DNA from: JBCDBH01 sp039184055
GTDB taxonomy: Bacteria > Acidobacteriota > Thermoanaerobaculia > Multivoradales > J023
DNA: 18,154 bases
Reading direction: 5' to 3'
Assembly: GCA_039184055.1 (NCBI GenBank)
Contig: JBCDBH010000086.1
Coordinates: forward strand, 1 to 18,154
Of this stretch, positions 6,138 to 14,286 are shown one piece after another. The translations under genes and the position numbers were made by a program. Numbering within the stretch: the stretch's first letter is position 1; each line of letters begins with the position of its first letter. Below the pieces are notes generated by a model. That model ran no database searches. It was not told the DNA's origin and worked only from the letters and a program-made list of their open reading frames with translations.

Positions 6138-7352
6138 ATGCGTAGACGTTCCATTCTCACCGTTGCCGTCCTCGCTCTGCTGATCGGCGCTTCGTCGCTG
6201 GTCGCGCAGCGCGGGCCGGAAACCCTGGTCGCCGTTCCTTTCGCGCCGGGCGCCGAAGCGCTCACGCAGCTCGACCGCGAGCTCTACGACTACCACGTCT
6301 TCGAAGTCGATCTCGACGCCATCACCCGCTCGGTTCACGAGCACGGCGCTCTCGAGCTCCACCTCGGCAACCAGCAGCTCAGCGTTCAACTCGAAGCCAA
6401 CGATCTTCGTGCTCCCGGTATGGAGACGGTGCTTTTCGACGAGCGTGGCAATCGACAGGTCGTACCCTTCGGCTTTGCCGGTACCTACCAAGGCACGGTG
6501 ATCGGTGACGCCGCCAGCAGCGTCCGTCTGTCGGTGCTCGGCGACCTGTTCATGGGCTACGTCAAGACGACCGAAGAATGGCTGTTCGTCGATCCACTCC
6601 GTCAATTCGCCGATGGCGCGGCGATGAACCAGGTCGTCGTGTACCGCGACATCGACGTACGCGAAGACAAGAGCAAAACCTGTGGCGCCGATCACAGTCA
6701 CACCATCGGTGGTTCCTTGACCGACTCTTACCATGGCGGTGTCGACGTGCTCACCCGTGCCGCCAACACCCTCCAGGTGGCCACCGAGCACGACGGCCAG
6801 CTCTTCAACCGCTACGGCAACCCGGGCATCTTCAACTTCAGCCAGGGCATCCTGAACGGGGTCGAGGGTATTTACGTCTCCGAGATCAACACCGACATCA
6901 CGATCACCTTCCAGCAGGGCTGGTCGAGTGTGTCGGGCGATCCCTACACTTCGCTCAACGCCCAGACCACCCTCTTCCAATTCCGCGACTGGTGGAACGC
7001 CAACGTCTCGAACGGTCGTGACGCGGCGCACCAATTCTCGGGCAAAAACTTCAGCGGTGGCACCATCGGTATCGCCTGGGTCGGCGTCATCTGCAACGTG
7101 CCGAACCTGTCGTACGGTGTCTCGGAAGATCAGCGCAACTCGTTCCTCAACGTGCAGCTCACCGCTCACGAGATCGGCCACAACCTATCGGCCCGTCACG
7201 ACAACGAGAGCCCGGTCTGCCCGGGTGTGAGCTGCACCGGTTTCGGACCGATCATGTGCTCGTTCATCCAGTCGAGCGGCACCAACCAATTCTCGGGCTG
7301 CTCGAAGAGCTCGATCAACAGCCACATCTCGAACTTCGGCTCCTGCCTGTAA
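6138..7352 (+). CDS. Secreted zinc metalloprotease, reprolysin (M12B)-like, with pro-domain
   Basis: A 404-residue secreted endopeptidase. The signal peptide (MRRRSILTVAVLALLIGASS, cleavage near residue 24-25) is followed by a pro-domain (about 28-180). That domain contains GTYQGTVIGDAASSVRLSVL, resembling the M12B propeptide motif in which a conserved Y-x-G-x-V-x-G-D-x-x-S-x-V is seen. The catalytic domain has HEIGHNLSARHD with zinc ligands H344, H348 and H354 and catalytic E345, then a Met-turn candidate in GPIMCSFI. Several cysteines near the C-terminus probably form disulfides. C182 in KTCGAD lies between the pro- and catalytic domains, like the cysteine switch of ADAM proteins. ATG 6138 is preferred because tgagg (6124-6128) sits 9 bases upstream and the signal peptide then begins at residue 1. 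The upstream ATG at 6123 is possible. Substrate unknown; it may be nutritional or an adhesin/defence protease. Confidence 0.88.
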   Translation: MRRRSILTVAVLALLIGASSLVAQRGPETLVAVPFAPGAEALTQLDRELYDYHVFEVDLDAITRSVHEHGALELHLGNQQLSVQLEANDLRAPGMETVLFDERGNRQVVPFGFAGTYQGTVIGDAASSVRLSVLGDLFMGYVKTTEEWLFVDPLRQFADGAAMNQVVVYRDIDVREDKSKTCGADHSHTIGGSLTDSYHGGVDVLTRAANTLQVATEHDGQLFNRYGNPGIFNFSQGILNGVEGIYVSEINTDITITFQQGWSSVSGDPYTSLNAQTTLFQFRDWWNANVSNGRDAAHQFSGKNFSGGTIGIAWVGVICNVPNLSYGVSEDQRNSFLNVQLTAHEIGHNLSARHDNESPVCPGVSCTGFGPIMCSFIQSSGTNQFSGCSKSSINSHISNFGSCL

Positions 7353-7369
7353 GCCGAGCGCACACGACG

Positions 7370-7402
7370 TCTGATCGTGTCGTGAATCTGATCGCGTCGT
7401 GA
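7370..7402. repeat. two 16-bp near-identical tandem repeats
   Basis: tctgatcgtgtcgtga (7370-7385) and tctgatcgcgtcgtga (7387-7402) differ at one base and are spaced by a single a. They lie between the metalloprotease stop and the terminator. Part of the first copy can pair with acacga just before it (7362-7367 with tcgtgt 7375-7380). No function is evident. Confidence 0.6.
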
Positions 7403-7406
7403 CATC

Positions 7407-7434
7407 AAAAGCCGGTGCTCCCGCACCGGCTTTT
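7407..7434. terminator. bidirectional intrinsic terminator
   Basis: gccggtgc (7411-7418), loop tccc, and gcaccggc (7423-7430) form a perfect 8-bp GC stem flanked by aaaa on the left and tttt on the right, making a 12-bp symmetric stem. Read on the plus strand it ends the metalloprotease transcript. Read on the minus strand it ends the pst-phoU transcript, whose last stop is at 7441. Confidence 0.9.
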
Positions 7435-7440
7435 GCATGC

Positions 7441-8115
7441 TCAGGAGAGCTTGACTTTGGGCGGCGCGTGCCGACGAATCTCGCCGTAGACGAGGTAGAT
7501 CACATCTTCGGCGATGGCGACGGCATGATCGGCCACCCGCTCGAGCGCACGCGCGATCGACAGGTAGTGAATCAAGCGCGCCGCTCGCGACGGATCCTCG
7601 CCGAGCAAGGCACCGACCGCGGCGTAGCTGTCGGCGTAGCGTCGATCGACCTCGTCGTCGGTGGCCCGGACCCGTTCAGCGCGATGCGCGTCGCGCTCCA
7701 CCAAGGCATCCAGACTGTCCTTGACCATCCGATGCACGATCTCGAACATCTCGGTGAGGTCGAAGGGCACATGATCGAGCGGTGGCTCGGAGGCGAGAAA
7801 CCGAGCTTGCTCGGCGAGATTGGCGGCCAGGTCGCCGATCCGCTCGAGATCGCTGTTCATTTTGAGCACGGCGACCAGGAAACGAAGATCCGAAGCCACC
7901 GGTTGCTCGAGCGCCAGGGTCGCCAGGCACTCCTCCTCGAGCTCGACCTCCATGATGTCGATCCGCTCGTCGCCCTCGATCACCCGATCGGCGAGCGCGG
8001 TGTCGCGATCCTGGATGGCGCGCACGGCATCGGCCAACGTCTCCTCGACGGTGCCCCCGAGCATCAGAACACGACGTTTGATCTTCTCCAGGCGGTGTTG
8101 CAAATGCAGAGACAT
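7441..8115 (-). CDS. phoU: Phosphate signalling regulator PhoU
   Basis: A 224-residue all-helical cytoplasmic protein that links PstSCAB transport to the PhoR/PhoB two-component system and keeps the Pho regulon off when phosphate is plentiful. Two PhoU repeats are visible. The first has E-R-I-G-D-L-A-A-N-L-A-E from E91, and the second has ALERVADHAVAIAED near 193-207. Each carries the metal-binding E/D-x-x-x-D pattern of the family. The start is set at ATG 8115 (MSLHLQHRLEKIKRR), where family members begin. A GTG at 8139 would add 8 residues that overlap the purine-rich ggaggagaggg. It is the last gene of the pst operon, 79 bp after pstB, and ends directly before the shared terminator. Length and motifs are normal. 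Confidence 0.95.
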   Translation of the reverse strand: MSLHLQHRLEKIKRRVLMLGGTVEETLADAVRAIQDRDTALADRVIEGDERIDIMEVELEEECLATLALEQPVASDLRFLVAVLKMNSDLERIGDLAANLAEQARFLASEPPLDHVPFDLTEMFEIVHRMVKDSLDALVERDAHRAERVRATDDEVDRRYADSYAAVGALLGEDPSRAARLIHYLSIARALERVADHAVAIAEDVIYLVYGEIRRHAPPKVKLS

Positions 8116-8159
8116 GACAACGGATCCCTCTCCTCCCACCTACGGGTCACTCCGACGAC

Positions 8160-8177
8160 GCGGTGAGAAAACACCGC
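8160..8177 (-). other. small hairpin between pstB and phoU
   Basis: gcggtg (8160-8165) and caccgc (8172-8177) form a perfect 6-bp stem around agaaaa. It lies in the 79-bp gap between pstB and phoU. No U-run is attached on the minus strand, so it is more likely an mRNA-processing or stability element than a terminator. It could also be chance. Confidence 0.35.
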
Positions 8178-8194
8178 CGGAGGCGTATGCGGGA

Positions 8195-9049
8195 TCAGCC
8201 GAAACGGCCGGTAATGTAATCTTCGGTCGCGGAAAGATGCGGCGTGCTGAACAGCTCCTGCGTGCCACCGTACTCGACCAGACGACCGAGATACATGAAG
8301 GCGGTGAAGTCCGACACCCGGGCCGCCTGTTGCATGTTGTGGGTCACGATCAGGATGGTGTACTCACCCCGCAGCTCGTGGATCAAGTTCTCGATCTTGC
8401 CCGTGGCGATCGGATCGAGCGCCGAGCACGGCTCGTCCATCAACAACACCTCGGGCTCGGCGGCGATGGCACGCGCGATACATAGACGCTGCTGCTGACC
8501 GCCCGACAGCCCGAGCGCCAAATCGTCGAGACGATCTTTGACCTCGTCCCAGAGCGCGGCGCCACGCAGCGACCGTTCACACACTTCCTCGAGCACGCTC
8601 TTGCGATTCTCACCGTCGATCCGCAGCGCGTAGACGACGTTCTCGAAAATGCTCATCGGGAACGGATTCGACTTTTGGAAGACCATACCCATGCGCTTGC
8701 GCAGCTCGATGACGTCGACCGCCGGACCGTAGATCGAGTCGCCGTTGAGACGCATGTCGCCGTCGATCTCGACGATGTCGATCAAGTCGTTGAGTCGATT
8801 GACCGAACGCAGCAGAGTCGACTTGCCACAGCCCGACGGGCCGATGAGCGCGGTCACCTGACCACGCGGCACGTCCATCGAGATGTCATGGAGCGCTTGT
8901 TTGGCGCCGTACCACAGCTTGAAGGTATCGACCTCGAGAACGGCCTCGTGATCGGCGACGCTGTCGTGGATTTCGGTGGGAGCGGTTTCGCCCCGCGCAA
9001 TCGCCTCGAGCGGGTCGTTCACGTGTTCCGCGGTAGCCGTATTTGCCAT
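8195..9049 (-). CDS. pstB: Phosphate ABC transporter ATP-binding protein PstB
   Basis: The ATPase that drives phosphate import through PstC/PstA at the cytoplasmic face. It has 284 residues. Walker A is GPSGCGKST (70-78), the Q-loop is in VFQKSNPFPMSIFENV with Q125, the signature is LSGGQQQRLC (181-190), Walker B is VLLMDEP (201-207) and the switch histidine is H237 in VTHN. The Q-K-x-N-P-F-P-x-S-I-x-E-N-V and DEPCSALDP motifs are diagnostic of PstB. ATG 9049 is selected because gaggaa sits 6-7 bases upstream. A further upstream ATG (9076) would overlap pstA. About 35 N-terminal residues precede the ABC fold, slightly longer than usual. It starts 16 bp after pstA and is followed by phoU. Confidence 0.97.
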   Translation of the reverse strand: MANTATAEHVNDPLEAIARGETAPTEIHDSVADHEAVLEVDTFKLWYGAKQALHDISMDVPRGQVTALIGPSGCGKSTLLRSVNRLNDLIDIVEIDGDMRLNGDSIYGPAVDVIELRKRMGMVFQKSNPFPMSIFENVVYALRIDGENRKSVLEEVCERSLRGAALWDEVKDRLDDLALGLSGGQQQRLCIARAIAAEPEVLLMDEPCSALDPIATGKIENLIHELRGEYTILIVTHNMQQAARVSDFTAFMYLGRLVEYGGTQELFSTPHLSATEDYITGRFG

Positions 9050-9065
9050 GAGTTCCTCGCTTCGC

Positions 9066-11228
9066 TCAGAAAGCACCGCCGGCGAACTTCTTACGCAAAC
9101 GGGTGCGCAGGAAGATGGCGGCCAAGTTCAAGACGGCGACAATGACGATGAGCAGCAACGTGGTGGTGAACACCATCGGTTTCGCCGCCTCGGAGTTTTG
9201 ACTCTGAAAGCCGACGTCGAAGATGTGAAAACCGAGATGCATGAAGCTGCGCTCGGGATGGATGAACGGGGCGACCCCATCGACCGGTAGCTCGGGCGCC
9301 AGCTTGACCGCGCCGACCAGCATGAGCGGCGCGACCTCACCGGCGCCACGGGCGATCGCCAAGATGCCACCGGTAATGATGCCGGGTAGCGCACGTGGCA
9401 GCACGATCCTCTGGATGGTCTGCCATTTACTCGCGCCACAGGCATAGGAGCCTTCACGCATCGAGTTCGGAACCGCCGACACGGCCTCCTCGGTGGCGAC
9501 GATGACCACCGGCAGGGTGAGCAGGGCGAGCGTGAACGACGCCCACAGCAGACCGCCCTTGCCATAGGTCGGATTGGGCAACCGCGCCTCGAAGAGCAAT
9601 TCGTCGAGCGATGCACCGACCACATAGCAAAAGAAGCCGAGACCGAAGACACCGAAAACGATCGACGGCACACCGGCGAGGTTGTTGACCGCGATACGCA
9701 CCGCCGAGACCAGCGGGCCAGCCTTGGCGTACTCGCGCAGGTAGAGCGCTGCGAGCACACCGAACGGCACCACCGCGAGCGCCATGATCAAGGTCATGGC
9801 GACGGTACCGAAGATGGCCGGGAACACACCGCCCTCGCTATTCGCTTCGCGTGGCTCGGCGGTCAGAAACTCCGCCCATCGCGATACGAAGACACCGATC
9901 TTGTCGAAGAGACCGATCCGGTTCGGTGCCACCGCGCGCACGATGTCGTCGAGCCGTTGCAAGGTCTCCTGACCCTCGATCGTGCCCTCGCCCGCCGTCT
10001 TCATCAACAGAAGATAACGGCCGTTCTCGTCGTTGATGGCGTTGATCTCACCACGGATCCGGGCGAACTCCTCGTCGGCCCAGGCGCGTGTCTCCTCGAA
10101 TGTCGCTTCGGCCGTCGCCAGCTCGTCTTCGAGCTTGCGATAGGCGTCGGAATCGATCCCTTGCGCCTCCGCGGCTTTGGTCAGATCGAGCTCGATCTGA
10201 CGCACCGCCAAACGTTGCTTCTCCTGGCGATGATTGATGTGGCCGGTATCGACTTTCTCCAATTTGCGACGCTCGTGCCAGCGCTCGCGTACCGGGCCGT
10301 GGTTCTCACGAAATTTGCCATACGCCACCTCGGCGCCTTCCCACACCTTGGCGACACCGGTGAGATTCGACACTGCGTCGAGCTGATCGACCGGCACCAG
10401 CTCACCACGGTCGCCCCCGACCAGAAGCATCAGCTCGACGTCACCGTTCTCTGGGGTTTGCGCGATCAGGCTACGTGCCTGGTCGATCGACTCGACCTCG
10501 TCGACCTCGACATACGCGAGCGGCTCACCGTAGAACACACCCCACTCGAGACGCTCGAGCTTCATCGCCCATTCGGGTCTGGACGAGCTCTCAACCTCGT
10601 AGCTCGACACCCATTCGAAGTGGCTCTGGGTGAGACGAAAATTACCCGTGCGCACCAGCTCACGACTCGCCCAACCGTCGTTCGCCTCGACCTCGGCCCG
10701 AGCCTCGGCTTGAAGCGCCGCCGGGATGGCGCCGAGCACGTTCTCCTGCGGCTGGTAGCGATCGAAGCGGGTGACATGCCCCATGTAGGTACGACCATCG
10801 GGCGTCTCGAACTTGACTATTTCCTTGGGCCAGAAGGTCGACAGACCTTGATAGAGGATCAGCGTCAACAGACCCACGATCATCAAGCCACAGATCACCA
10901 GCGCGCCACCGGTGAGCCACAACATGGGCTCGCCCTGGGCGAAGAGCGACGAACGCGAGCGCTTGTGCCGGCGATGACCGAGACCCTCGACATTCTGCTG
11001 GTGATGCGCGGCCTTGCGCGCCGCTGCCTCGCTGTCGACGGTCGGGATGTCACGATCCGCGGCATCGGCCGGCGCAGTCGGCATGGCATCTCCCCCGGTG
11101 TTTTCGGCTCCGTCGACGGCGGTGGCGGAGCCGCTAGCGGCGCGGCCGGCGGCGGCGCGGCCGGCGGCGGCGGCGCGGCCGGCACCGGCCGACGTCTCGA
11201 TCGCTTGCTTATCGACTTCGGAGCTCAT
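9066..11228 (-). CDS. pstA: Phosphate ABC transporter permease PstA, strongly enlarged
   Basis: One of the two membrane subunits of the phosphate importer. It has 720 residues against about 280-300 in the compact family and about 550 in the DUF3333-bearing proteobacterial type. In order: an Ala/Gly/Arg-rich cytoplasmic tail (1-95), helix 1 (about 103-127), a large extracytoplasmic insert (about 130-455) that ends in an extended charged segment (about 310-400, probable coiled coil), then the permease core with five or so helices (470-710). The ABC-permease EAA loop is REGSYACGASKWQTIQRIVL (591-610) followed by P-R-A-L-P-G-I-I-T-G. GVPSIVFGVFGLGFF and GAGEVAPLMLVGA are PstA signatures. Its ATG overlaps the pstC stop (ATGA, 11225-11228). 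The insert may contact PstS or the wall; its role is unknown. Confidence 0.93.
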   Translation of the reverse strand: MSSEVDKQAIETSAGAGRAAAAGRAAAGRAASGSATAVDGAENTGGDAMPTAPADAADRDIPTVDSEAAARKAAHHQQNVEGLGHRRHKRSRSSLFAQGEPMLWLTGGALVICGLMIVGLLTLILYQGLSTFWPKEIVKFETPDGRTYMGHVTRFDRYQPQENVLGAIPAALQAEARAEVEANDGWASRELVRTGNFRLTQSHFEWVSSYEVESSSRPEWAMKLERLEWGVFYGEPLAYVEVDEVESIDQARSLIAQTPENGDVELMLLVGGDRGELVPVDQLDAVSNLTGVAKVWEGAEVAYGKFRENHGPVRERWHERRKLEKVDTGHINHRQEKQRLAVRQIELDLTKAAEAQGIDSDAYRKLEDELATAEATFEETRAWADEEFARIRGEINAINDENGRYLLLMKTAGEGTIEGQETLQRLDDIVRAVAPNRIGLFDKIGVFVSRWAEFLTAEPREANSEGGVFPAIFGTVAMTLIMALAVVPFGVLAALYLREYAKAGPLVSAVRIAVNNLAGVPSIVFGVFGLGFFCYVVGASLDELLFEARLPNPTYGKGGLLWASFTLALLTLPVVIVATEEAVSAVPNSMREGSYACGASKWQTIQRIVLPRALPGIITGGILAIARGAGEVAPLMLVGAVKLAPELPVDGVAPFIHPERSFMHLGFHIFDVGFQSQNSEAAKPMVFTTTLLLIVIVAVLNLAAIFLRTRLRKKFAGGAF
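11141..11183 (-). repeat. three GC-rich decamer repeats in the pstA 5' end
   Basis: cgcggccggc occurs at 11141-11150, 11156-11165 and 11174-11183, separated by short ggcgg-type spacers. On the coding strand this gives the G-R-A-A-A/A-G-R-A-A run near residues 17-31 of PstA. Each unit contains the palindromes cggccg and gccggc, so the stretch can slip or fold. Confidence 0.65.
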
Positions 11229-14101
11229 AGCTGGTAAGCCCTCTTACGGAATCGGAGCCGCACCCGCTCGGCGATCGTGTTGACGACGAACGTCATCACG
11301 AAGAGGGTGAGCGCGGCCAGGAACAAGGTCCGGTAGTGCGTACTATCGCGAACGGCTTCCGGCAGCTCGACGGCGATATTCGCCGACAGCGTACGGAAGC
11401 CCTCGAAGATGTTCAGATCGAGAACGGGCGTGTTGCCGGTCGCCATGAGCACGATCATCGTCTCGCCCACCGCGCGACCGAGACCGACCATCAACGCCGA
11501 GAACAAACCGCTCATCGCGGTCGGAATGACGATCCGGGTCGCCGTCTGCCAGGGCGTGGCGCCCGCGCCCAGTGAGGCCGAGCGCAGATGACTCGGCACC
11601 GTCGACAACGCGTCCTCCGAGATCGTGTAGATGATCGGAATGATCGCGAAGCCCATCACGAAGCCGACGATCAACGAGTTGCGCTGCACGTAGGTGTCGA
11701 TGTAGCTACCCCGTGGATCGAACCCGAGCATCGAGAGAGCCGCGGAGACGGCCCAAGCCAGTCCGATCATGGCCACCACCGCGACCAGGAACTTGCCGGC
11801 GTCGACCAGGGCGAACGTACCGCGATCCCAGTCCGAGCTCTTGGTGCGCATGATCGGATCGACCACGCGACCGAGGACAAGACCGACGATCAACGCCGAA
11901 AGTGGCAGCCACAACATCATCCAGCCGCCCGTTGCATCGGCAAAAGGTGACTCGACCCCCGGCTCACCGTTGTAGGCCAACCACTGCTTGATGTCACCGG
12001 CAAAGAAGATCTCCTCGGCGATCGGGCCGAAGACCGACGCCAAGAAAACACCCAAGGGCACGGTCAAAAGAACGAAGAAGATGCGCCAGTGACTGTAGAG
12101 AATGGTCAAGCGCGGTGGCACCATCTGCCAGATGTAGGCACCGACCAAGAAAGCCACCGGTACCGTGATGAAACCCGCCAGCACCGCTGGCACGATCTTC
12201 TCGACAAACGGCGCGAACACCAGCGCGGCGAGAAAACCGAGCACGACGCTGGGGAGGCTGGCCATCAGCTCGATTCCGGGCTTGATCACCGCCTTGACCT
12301 TCGGCTCCAGAAACTCACTGGTATAGAGCGCCGCGAGCAGAGCCAGAGGCGCGCCGAAGATCATCGAGTAAAAGGTGGCCTTGAGGGTGCCGAAGACCAG
12401 CGGAATCAAGCCGAGCTTCATCTCGAAATCGTCGGTCGCGCTCGACGACTGCCAAATATGCTGGGGCTCGGCACGCGCCTCGTACCACACCGGTAGGAAG
12501 AGAGCCTTGAAGCTCGCCTCGGGAAAACGCGGATCGAGCGACGTGTTGTAGAGCTGCCCACCGGTCAGAGCCGCCATGCCGTCTTCCTTCGGCGCCATGA
12601 CGATGTGATGAATCGTCTCGGCCACGGGTAGCGAGCCACGGCTCAGCTCGCTGGCGTTGGTGATGTTGTACATCCGCACGCCACCGTCGTCGAAGCCGGC
12701 CAGAATCATCCGACTCCGCTCGGACGACGACAACGCGCTCGCCGCGGCGCCACCGGGTCCCTTGAGTTGCTTGGTGCGCAAGAAGGTCGAGGTGGCGCGT
12801 GGATCACGCTCGACGTCGAACAACACCGGCGCGGCGTCGGGGTCTTCGATATCGGTGCTCCGCACCGGAAAACCGGCACTGACCGTGCCCGCCGAATCAC
12901 CCCACACCAGAGTGTTGTTACCGAGCACGAAGTCGAACACCGTCAGCGTGTTCCCCTCGGGGATCAAGCGCCCGCGCTCGGCGACGTAGGCGACGTCGAA
13001 ACCTTCGGTGGTGTCGATCCGCATCAGCTCGCCGTCGTCCCAGGCGACGTACATGCCGTTGCCGGTACCGGCCACCGCGATATGTGCCGGTCGACGATCG
13101 GCCGGGAACGGCTCGATCGGTAGCGTGATCGGGTCCAAGAACTCGATCGTCGTGCGACCGGTAAGGAAATTCGAATCCTCACGGCCCTCGATGAAGTAGA
13201 GCTGCGTCTCGCCGACCTGGGCGAGCACCGATTCGATATCGATGGCGGGTGCTGCATCGGCGTCCTCGGCCGCGACCACGGCATCGGCAATCTCGGCGTC
13301 GCTGGCTGCGGCGCCTGCTGCCGCATCGTCAACGACCGCGACGTCGACCACGGGCTCGCCGCTAGCGCCCGCATCGACCGTGTCGCCACCGACCCTGTCG
13401 CCACCGACCGTGTCGCCACCCGCCAACGCCACCACCAGCGGACCGTCCGGACCGATGACGTGCTCGATCGCCACCACGGGTCCGGTCGCCACCTGCCGTT
13501 TCTTCACCAGCTCGATACCGAGCTGCTGTACGCGGTACTGGCCCTGAGGCGTCTTCTCGACGATGCCGTTCTCGTAGTTGGACAAGAAACCTGGATCGTG
13601 ATCGTCGAGCTCGGCGACGATCTCCTCCGGTAGCGAGTCGGCGTTGAGGATCTCGGTATCGAAGCCGATCTCATTGAGCTGCACCGATCCATCGGCGAGA
13701 CCGAAGGCAGCCAGCTCACCGCTGATCAAAAAGGAGCTCGCGGTGACGTTCTCGACCACCTGTTCACGGTAACGAAGCTCACCGTTGTCGAGACGGTACA
13801 CCTCGACACTGCCGTCACCACGCAGCATCCAACCGAGCGTGCGGTACTCGTCGACATCGACATACAAAGCACCACCAGCGGCGTCTGGATCGAAAGCTCG
13901 AAAGCCATCGACCTTGGCCGGTAGAAAGAGCGGCGCCACGACATAAATCAGAAAGACCGCGACCCCGAGTACCGCCAGGATCGTGCCGATCCCACCGACG
14001 GTAATGATGCCGCGTGCCACACGGTCGGCCACCAAGACACTCTTCTTGGTGGTGCGCTCGCGATGACGGCCAGTAAAGGACTGGGCTGACTGCTCTGACA
14101 T
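11225..14101 (-). CDS. pstC: Phosphate ABC transporter permease PstC, strongly enlarged
   Basis: Second membrane subunit of the phosphate importer. It has 958 residues against about 310-320 in compact relatives and about 700-750 in enlarged gammaproteobacterial ones. Helix 1 spans about 32-58. An extracytoplasmic region (62-560) follows with repeated beta-rich stretches such as GWMLRGDGSVEVYRL, AAFGLADGSVQL, YVAWDDGELMRI, NTLVWGDSAGTVSAG and MILAGFDDGGVRMYNI. This looks like a WD40-type propeller and is interrupted by an acidic Gly/Ala/Asp/Val insert (227-290). The permease core (565-945) has GIELMASLPSVVLGFLAAL, an EAA loop (SASLGAGATPWQTATRIVIP, 841-860) and GLGRAVGETMIVLMATGN, the PstC signature. 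ATG 14101 has gagagga upstream; an ATG at 14188 would add 29 residues of intergenic character. It overlaps pstA by 4 bp. Confidence 0.93.
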   Translation of the reverse strand: MSEQSAQSFTGRHRERTTKKSVLVADRVARGIITVGGIGTILAVLGVAVFLIYVVAPLFLPAKVDGFRAFDPDAAGGALYVDVDEYRTLGWMLRGDGSVEVYRLDNGELRYREQVVENVTASSFLISGELAAFGLADGSVQLNEIGFDTEILNADSLPEEIVAELDDHDPGFLSNYENGIVEKTPQGQYRVQQLGIELVKKRQVATGPVVAIEHVIGPDGPLVVALAGGDTVGGDRVGGDTVDAGASGEPVVDVAVVDDAAAGAAASDAEIADAVVAAEDADAAPAIDIESVLAQVGETQLYFIEGREDSNFLTGRTTIEFLDPITLPIEPFPADRRPAHIAVAGTGNGMYVAWDDGELMRIDTTEGFDVAYVAERGRLIPEGNTLTVFDFVLGNNTLVWGDSAGTVSAGFPVRSTDIEDPDAAPVLFDVERDPRATSTFLRTKQLKGPGGAAASALSSSERSRMILAGFDDGGVRMYNITNASELSRGSLPVAETIHHIVMAPKEDGMAALTGGQLYNTSLDPRFPEASFKALFLPVWYEARAEPQHIWQSSSATDDFEMKLGLIPLVFGTLKATFYSMIFGAPLALLAALYTSEFLEPKVKAVIKPGIELMASLPSVVLGFLAALVFAPFVEKIVPAVLAGFITVPVAFLVGAYIWQMVPPRLTILYSHWRIFFVLLTVPLGVFLASVFGPIAEEIFFAGDIKQWLAYNGEPGVESPFADATGGWMMLWLPLSALIVGLVLGRVVDPIMRTKSSDWDRGTFALVDAGKFLVAVVAMIGLAWAVSAALSMLGFDPRGSYIDTYVQRNSLIVGFVMGFAIIPIIYTISEDALSTVPSHLRSASLGAGATPWQTATRIVIPTAMSGLFSALMVGLGRAVGETMIVLMATGNTPVLDLNIFEGFRTLSANIAVELPEAVRDSTHYRTLFLAALTLFVMTFVVNTIAERVRLRFRKRAYQL
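13376..13420 (-). repeat. three 15-bp tandem repeats inside pstC
   Basis: gaccgtgtcgccacc (13376-13390), gaccctgtcgccacc (13391-13405) and gaccgtgtcgccacc (13406-13420) are adjacent. They encode G-G-D-T-V/G-G-D-R-V pentapeptides at about 228-242 of PstC, in the acidic low-complexity linker inserted in the periplasmic domain. Copy number can vary without a frameshift. Confidence 0.8.
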
Positions 14102-14179
14102 GAGGTCCTCTCGGGTGAAAACAAAAAACCACACCGCGCCCACGGGCGCGCGAGGCCGGCGATCGACTCCAGGCTTCTT

Positions 14180-14235
14180 CCCTTGCACATGATCGCCGCG
14201 GCGCTCGGGCCAGACGCGACGGTCATGTGCAAGGG
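14180..14235 (-). other. long inverted repeat between pstS and pstC
   Basis: cccttgcacatga (14180-14192) and tcatgtgcaaggg (14223-14235) are a perfect 13-bp inverted repeat. The inner sides continue to pair imperfectly (tcgccgcg against cgcgacgg), giving a stem of about 21 bp with a short loop. There is no U-run, so it is not a classic terminator. It may be an mRNA-stabilising 5' or 3' structure, an RNase processing site, or a relic of a small palindromic (REP/MITE-like) element. Confidence 0.6.
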
Positions 14236-14262
14236 GCGCGACGGCCAGCCGCCGCGCAACCC

Positions 14263-14286
14263 AAAAGCGCGGCCGAAGGCCGCGCT
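14263..14286 (-). terminator. intrinsic terminator/attenuator after pstS
   Basis: agcgcggcc (14266-14274), loop gaa and ggccgcgct (14278-14286) form a perfect 9-bp GC-rich stem. On the transcribed minus strand the apex reads c-uucg-g, the very stable tetraloop, and the stem is followed by tttt (14266-14263). It sits 14 bp after the pstS stop. It should end most pstS transcripts, with read-through supplying pstC-pstA-pstB-phoU. Confidence 0.78.

Noticed and set aside
6108..7181. Minus-strand open frame (357 codons) opposite the metalloprotease
   Set aside because: The composition (V, D, E rich with regular repeats) is that of an antisense reading. The plus strand encodes HEIGHNLSARHD.
7399..8166. 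Plus-strand open frame (255 codons) opposite phoU
   Set aside because: It is a mirror of phoU on the other strand, crosses the terminator at 7407-7434, and carries no recognisable motif.
9957..11237. Long plus-strand open frame (426 codons) opposite pstA
   Set aside because: It lies wholly antisense to pstA, has the Arg/His/Leu-rich composition of a GC-rich shadow frame, and shows no domain, signal or ribosome site.
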